Shown piece by piece: positions 59,396 through 64,000 of a stretch of DNA of 64,000 nucleotides. The translations under genes were made by a program, and so were the position numbers. The stretch lies in assembly GCA_029204225.1 (NCBI GenBank), contig CM055098.1, forward strand, positions 10,737,246-10,801,245, written 5' to 3'. Each line of letters opens with the position of its first letter. Position 1 is the first letter of the stretch. Under the pieces are notes generated by a model, which worked only from the letters and a program-made list of their open reading frames with translations, did no database searches and was not told where the DNA came from. The stretch comes from Diphasiastrum complanatum (Eukaryota; Streptophyta; Lycopodiopsida; Lycopodiales; Lycopodiaceae).

Positions 59396-60157
59396 TGTTG
59401 GGAGAAAGAGGTTGTGTCGTGTGTGAGAAACGAAAATAACTCAAAAAAAAAACGAACATGAAAAAGAAAGCGAATGAGAAACGAACCCAAATGGAAAGTG
59501 TTCGTCCGCAGTGGAATGAGCTATATGACTCTTTCCCTAAGCATGACTACGCCTATCAGAAACGAACAAAGTGTTAGTGATAAAAATCACGGCCGTTCTG
59601 ATTACGTAGCCAAATGTTAACAAAATACCAGAAGGATAATTTGTCGTGATCAGCTAGACAAATACATGTCACAAATGATTCGTGAAAAGCTAGGCTGATC
59701 TAGACTGATAATTAGTTGCGAATGATTCGTGAAAGGCAAGAGTAAATATTAGTCGCAAACAGCTAGACTAATATTAACTCGCTAAAATAGATTACCAGAA
59801 GAGCAACAAGAAAAGTCAGACAGAATGAAAATAAGCGTAGCAATATTGACACAGATTTGAATGCAGAACAAAGAGCTGTTATCATATTAAGTATAGCAAA
59901 ATATACACGTCAATAATGCAGTAGAGCACAAGACAATAGCGGACAAAACCGCGTGCTCTACAAAGCTAATTCAATCTGTAAGAGGAATGAACCTGTTACT
60001 GACAAATAAAGAATCAATGCACAAGGCATCTACTTCGTCTATCTTTGATAAGCTTTTGATGCTAAATTTACACACACTTGATCTTCAATCTCTTAATCAA
60101 GATATCGCACTGAATACGCAAACAGTATTAGTATATATACACAATGTTACAATTAAG
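59396..60157 (-). repeat. Partial 5' LTR of the C-family relic
   Basis: It starts TGTTGGGAGAAAGAGG at 59396, next to a minus-strand primer site (GCTCTGATACCA on plus). It follows the C LTR at reduced identity to about 60157 ('gtatatatacacaatgttac'), where homology stops, about 400 bp short of a full LTR. The CpG palindromes of C are here reduced to forms such as TCACAAATGATTCGTGA. Confidence 0.75.
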
Positions 60158-60247
60158 GTGGTGTTATATCATTGTTCTAGTGCATTAAAATTGTCATTTG
60201 TGACACAAAATGTATTTAATAACTTTTCAAATAGTATTCGCCTGATT

Positions 60248-60402
60248 GCCCTAAACCCAAGAGGTCAGTAGGATATGTGCCACTCTGTCCTAACTGTAAA
60301 GGCGAAGGGCATGTCATTGCTGAATGTCCTCAGCCACAACAACCGCGGTCGAAATCAAGGTTTGTAAGCTTGCCTAGAGAAGATGACCTAACATGGGTTT
60401 TC
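60248..60402 (+). pseudogene. Exon-like segment with two zinc-knuckle-like motifs
   Basis: After an acceptor-like TTTTCAAATAG, an open frame reads DCPKPKRSVGYVPLCPNC, then KGEGHVIAECPQPQQPR and a PREDDLTWVF end. CPNCKGEGHVIAEC is a CCHC knuckle with the usual spacing; the first DCP looks like the end of a preceding one. It lies upstream of, and on the same strand as, the transposase-like relic and could be one of its exons, but I see no frame link. Confidence 0.5.
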
Positions 60403-61005
60403 AGCAAACAACAAAATGTTTTGAAAACTGTGGGAATATCGACTATGAAATTACTTCACTCTAAACTCTACGTGCACATAGTTACGACAGGTCTATATAT
60501 ATTTATTTGCAAGAGTTTAGCTTCATCATTGTCTTTTGTTTTGCATCATGTCCTTATATGTGTTCAATTAGTTTCCACACGTTACTTCTTAAAGCTATCC
60601 TTCTACACTGATGTTCTTAAAATCTACTATTATAATTGATCATGTCAATATTGATTATGCACGTATCTTTGTTTCCTTGTGTTCATATTTGTCATCCTCA
60701 GTGTGAAAGATGTCTTTTGGATACAGGAGACTTGTCCACTATTTTTTTATGCTCTAAAAAAGTTCTTTGATGTGAACTTTCAACCCTAAAGTCCTCATTT
60801 GTCACTCATATCTTCACAATATATTGCAACTCATATCTTCACAATATGTAGTTCTTTCTCTAGTTGAGATTGAAGTAGCAAAGTGATCACACACATTAGC
60901 TAGGCATTCAAAGTTAGGACTATCCAAGGCCTACCTAGGACTTAAACTTTTCATTAAAGCCAAGTGGTGTGAATTGTAACCTAATCCACAAACTTTGTTG
61001 GATGA

Positions 61006-62268
61006 GTGGCAGGTATGATGAATGCAACAATTGAGTTTCCAATGAGTATCACTGGCATTGTTACAATCCCCCTAAACGATGGCAAAGCTATTGTCAGCAA
61101 GGGTTACTTGAAGAGTACCTTGGGAACTGCATATACCTTCAAAAGCTTCAATGTTGTCATCGAACAAAGTGGAGATCCCAATTTGATCCAAATGAAAGAA
61201 CATATAGACTTTGAGGGAAAAGTCCACTTTATATTGGACTCTTCATTATCAGCTCACTATGTTGTGTTGATACATGAGAGAAGTGACCAAAGGCAAATGA
61301 AAGACATGCCAATGCAAAGTAGGCCTTTCCAAACAATAGACCTGGATGGTAGTATTGATGCAGATGATGAGTGTGATGATCATATCTTTCATATGGACAC
61401 GCCACCATTTGGGGTACAAAAAAAGTCAAATGCAACTAGAATTGAGCTAGATAGTCCTCTCCTTTGTCATCATGATGTTACAATGGAACAAGAGATAAAA
61501 TTTGATGCAACCATGCCATCAAGTACCTTGATATTGTCCAAGAGTGGATCAAGCATTCTAGCAAAGCTATTGGAGAGGACTAATACACACAAAAAACTAG
61601 AAGAACTTCCAAGATATTATGATGGTGATGTTGTCTTTGAATTCCCCCCTACCTTTGGCAAGTTTAGTGGGATGCATGGGATGGAACATAAGTTTGATGG
61701 TCATATATGGACCAAACCAATAACAAGCAATGTAGCATTTACAGGGATAGTTCATGTTAGTTATTGTGTTGGCGTATTCGAATGCTCACGTCTTTCCTGT
61801 TCATTTAAAGGAAACAACTGCCAAAACACTGGCTCATTAAAGAAGAGATGTTCATTGGGTGTATTGGCAGAAAATGTGGAAGCATCACATGTAATTTCTG
61901 TAAAAAACATGCGACTTATGTGGACACTTGTGCATGCATGGCATACTATGTGATGCCAAATGATCCAAGTACAATGAGGTTGATGATACACGTAGGATAC
62001 CACAAGCACGAGGTCCAGCCTGGAACGTCGAAGAGGAGTATTGAGAATACTAGAGAATTGGTTGCAAGCGCGATAACGATAGACATGAAGGCAGGTCCAA
62101 GAAAAGTGCAAATGATCATTGCAAAGGACCTCATCACAAAATCATTGGTGAGGATCAATCGCAAGATGGACGAGGTTGTTGGAGATGTAGAGCTAGCAAA
62201 TATTCTTGATGAGCTGACTCCCTTGTGCAAAACAAAAGATATTCTCTTAAATGCATATTTACTGTTTT
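61006..62268 (+). pseudogene. Transposase-like relic: N-terminal region and Cys/His zinc-binding region
   Basis: A frame from about 61012 to 61800 encodes an acidic, unrecognised N-terminal region ending in a Cys motif (HVSYCVGVFECSRLSC). A frameshift near 61800-61830 moves the reading into the next frame, which continues to 62268: a Cys/His-rich stretch (RKCGSITCNFCKKHATYVD, CACMAYYV) followed by MRLMIHVGYHKHEVQPG. The C...C...H-x-G-x-H-x-H layout resembles zinc fingers at the front of several eukaryotic transposases (FLYWCH/GCM-like); that is analogy, not a database result. An acceptor-like GAGTGGCAG precedes the first segment. It may be broken by mutation or by short introns. Confidence 0.5.
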
Positions 62269-62411
62269 GAAAAGTTAGATTTGTTTGTTTCATTTTGTGG
62301 GCACAAGCCCACATCAAATAACACTACACTGCACATTGGCAAATGAAATATTTCATTTTTAATCAGATAACCATCTAGTGTTGAAGATTCTCCTGGAACT
62401 ATTTATTTCAG

Positions 62412-62950
62412 GCTACGTAAGATGGTTTCAAAGACAAAGGGCACGTGGATGCCTCTAGGCGATGGTCTTAATAGTCTTCTTCATCTAAAGAAGAACTTTA
62501 TGTATGATTTTTTTTTCATGGTAGCAGGTTTCTTGGACAAGGATCTTCTGAAGACTGATGCTTTGTATTTAAGATGTCAACAAAGGGGCATGTTTCAAGA
62601 GTTGATTTGGTAAATCGAATAAGACGGTCAGGCAATGAGGATCTAAAAAATGCATGGGTGCAATTTGACCATACTAGACGAGTAATTGGATGGTCAACAA
62701 TGGCATGTCATGTATATGACCCAAGGTATCACAACCAACCAAGACTAAAAATTCTCTTGCATTTGTTTCTGAAGTACCATGATGTACATAAAATATGTAT
62801 TGTTTTTTCAGCATACATGAACTACTAACCATAGCAACGTGCAAGATGAAAGAGGAGGATACACAAGCAAAAATTATTGCTGCATTGGAGATCTGGTTGA
62901 GCTGGTGGAATATGAGAATACCACATTGGGGTGATTTCATGTGGCTATAA
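62412..62950 (+). pseudogene. Transposase-like relic: middle region with apparent core deletion
   Basis: After an acceptor-like TATTTCAG, bases 62422-62570 read MVSKTKGTWMPLGDGLNSL... in one frame and pass, near 62560-62575, into another: FKMSTKGHVSRVDLVNRI, LKNAWVQFDHTRRVIGW, STMACHVYDPRY. Near 62740 coherence is lost; it returns at 62828 as TIATCKMKEEDTQAKIIAAL and EIWLSWWNMRIPHWGDFMWL. From memory of similar plant proteins, the stretch between GW-TMACHVYD and the EIWLSWW-type segment normally holds a few hundred residues, including the presumed catalytic core. Here fewer than 100 bp remain. Confidence 0.5.
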
Positions 62951-63119
62951 GTGCAGTAGATTACAATTTTTTTTTTATAATCAAATCTTACATTGTCCTC
63001 AAGGATGTGCGATTTTTAGTGATTCTCTTATAACAGTATTGTAATGGTTTTTTTCCTAATAGCTTTGTCATTACTTCTTGCCTAAGTCAATGTTGTACTT
63101 TCACTTATGCATGACTTAG

Positions 63120-63986
63120 GTGTTGGATAGCGAAGATGCAACAAACACCCCCAGAACAAATCTTTCAGAATCAAAACATGGTAGTTGGCTTGCTGGTGAA
63201 GGTAACAAAGGAAAACTATCAATATATGATGTTGATGTCACTGATATGGCAAATGCCCTTTTGCAGCAACATGCATACCTAGAGGGAAAACATCTCGGAG
63301 CTGGCCCAAGCTTGGAAAACTGATTGATAGAAGTTCAAGTAGAAAAGAAGCTAGGCCAAAAGAGGTGGCAAGAACAGCAAGAGAAACTACAATAGGCACT
63401 CTGATGTATCACCATCGGACTTGCTTAGAGGGTGACAGAGAGATTGTACGACAAAAGAGAAGGCCCTCCATAGTTGTGGATGTTGAGGATGGGAGTAGCC
63501 AACTATGTCAATAAGAATCGTAGAGAAAAGGGTTGTCCAAAGAGGATAAACTTTCAAGTTGATGGTAGTGGTAGTCGACCAGTTGATCCAATGCCATCAA
63601 CTTTACAAGAGGTGGGGGACACGCTTCAAGATGGTCAAATTGTTGTAGAGTGGAAAATACATAACTCTTTTTGGGCAATCAGGAGAACATTCATTAATAG
63701 TCATGTGAAATGTATGGGGTGGATACAAAAGGAGGGTAAATGCAATCGTGCAATAGTTGGATCAATTAAAGGAACCCCTGCACCAAGCTTTTTCTCCACA
63801 AGGACTCATGTAAATGGAAAGACACAACAAATGATGTGGTTTTGCAATCATAATTGCACTCACACATGGACTCCTCATAAAAACATCACTCCAATCCCAG
63901 GAAAACTTCCCAACATATGGCCTGTCCTTGAAGAAACAAATTTGTCGCAGGCTGAAGTCGATGTGTTGACCCTGGGAGGATTTTAA
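63120..63986 (+). pseudogene. Transposase-like relic: C-terminal region
   Basis: Frame 63120-63320 reads NLSESKHGSWLAGEGNKGKL, then SIYDVDVTDMANALLQQHAY. A shift near 63314 leads to GKLIDRSSSRKEARPKEVA through REIVRQKRRPSIVVDVEDG, and another near 63500 leads to YVNKNRREKGCPKRINFQVD and, up to 63986, a Cys/His-containing end (HVKCMGWIQKEGKCNRAI, MMWFCNHNCTHTWTPH, LSQAEVDVLTLGGF) with a TAA. The piecewise frames belong to one protein in order. At least two indels break it. It seems to belong with the pieces at 61006-62950. Confidence 0.5.
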
Positions 63987-64000
63987 CTTGAGGTGAAACC

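Overview
This is a repeat-dominated stretch of a eukaryotic, almost certainly land-plant, nuclear genome. The evidence is plant-type ATL RING-H2 genes, several Ty1/copia families primed by initiator tRNA-Met (TGGTATCAGAGC just inside the LTRs), Ty3/gypsy and LINE relics, microsatellites and AT-rich spacers. The species cannot be named from the sequence. The size and nesting of the repeats, plus a relic of a transposase-like family that I recall mainly from non-seed plants, fit a large repeat-rich genome such as a fern, lycophyte or gymnosperm; that is inference.

Layout. (1) 1-3510 and 38710-42875 are the two arms of an inverted segmental duplication. Each arm holds an ATL-type RING-H2 E3 ligase gene, and the genes point away from each other. 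The right copy (40637-42298) is intact at 553 codons. The left copy (586-2328, minus) keeps its membrane segment and RING but is frame-broken after them. (2) The 35 kb between the arms is a retrotransposon nest. A decayed Ty3/gypsy element (4321-25290) was split by copia element C (5208-17592, minus; target duplication GAATA). C was split in turn by copia element A (8963-15383, plus; ATAGG). The gypsy integrase region was hit separately by copia element B (18256-24569, plus; TTTTT). To the right lie a C-like relic (25600-28400), an older copia D (28536-34063) and a sparse spacer. (3) 43250-50167 holds a LINE tail, a decayed A-family copia with an LTR, and a truncated B-family copia fused to its right. 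(4) 51102-55000 is a minus-strand gypsy gag/protease region with its leader, next to a long GA microsatellite. (5) 56437-60157 is a minus-strand stack: a B-like gag start, a 278-bp TRIM/SMART-like LTR, a 692-bp LTR, and the gag plus partial LTR of a C-family element. (6) 60248-63986 is a frame-broken relic of a large zinc-finger, transposase-like protein whose expected catalytic middle seems to be missing. It may run past the window edge.

Function. The only convincing intact cellular gene is the right-hand ATL ubiquitin ligase. Everything else is mobile or decaying. Element A is the best preserved: near-identical LTRs and one long polyprotein frame with a single break in RNase H. Element B has the youngest-looking LTR pair but a polyprotein broken twice.
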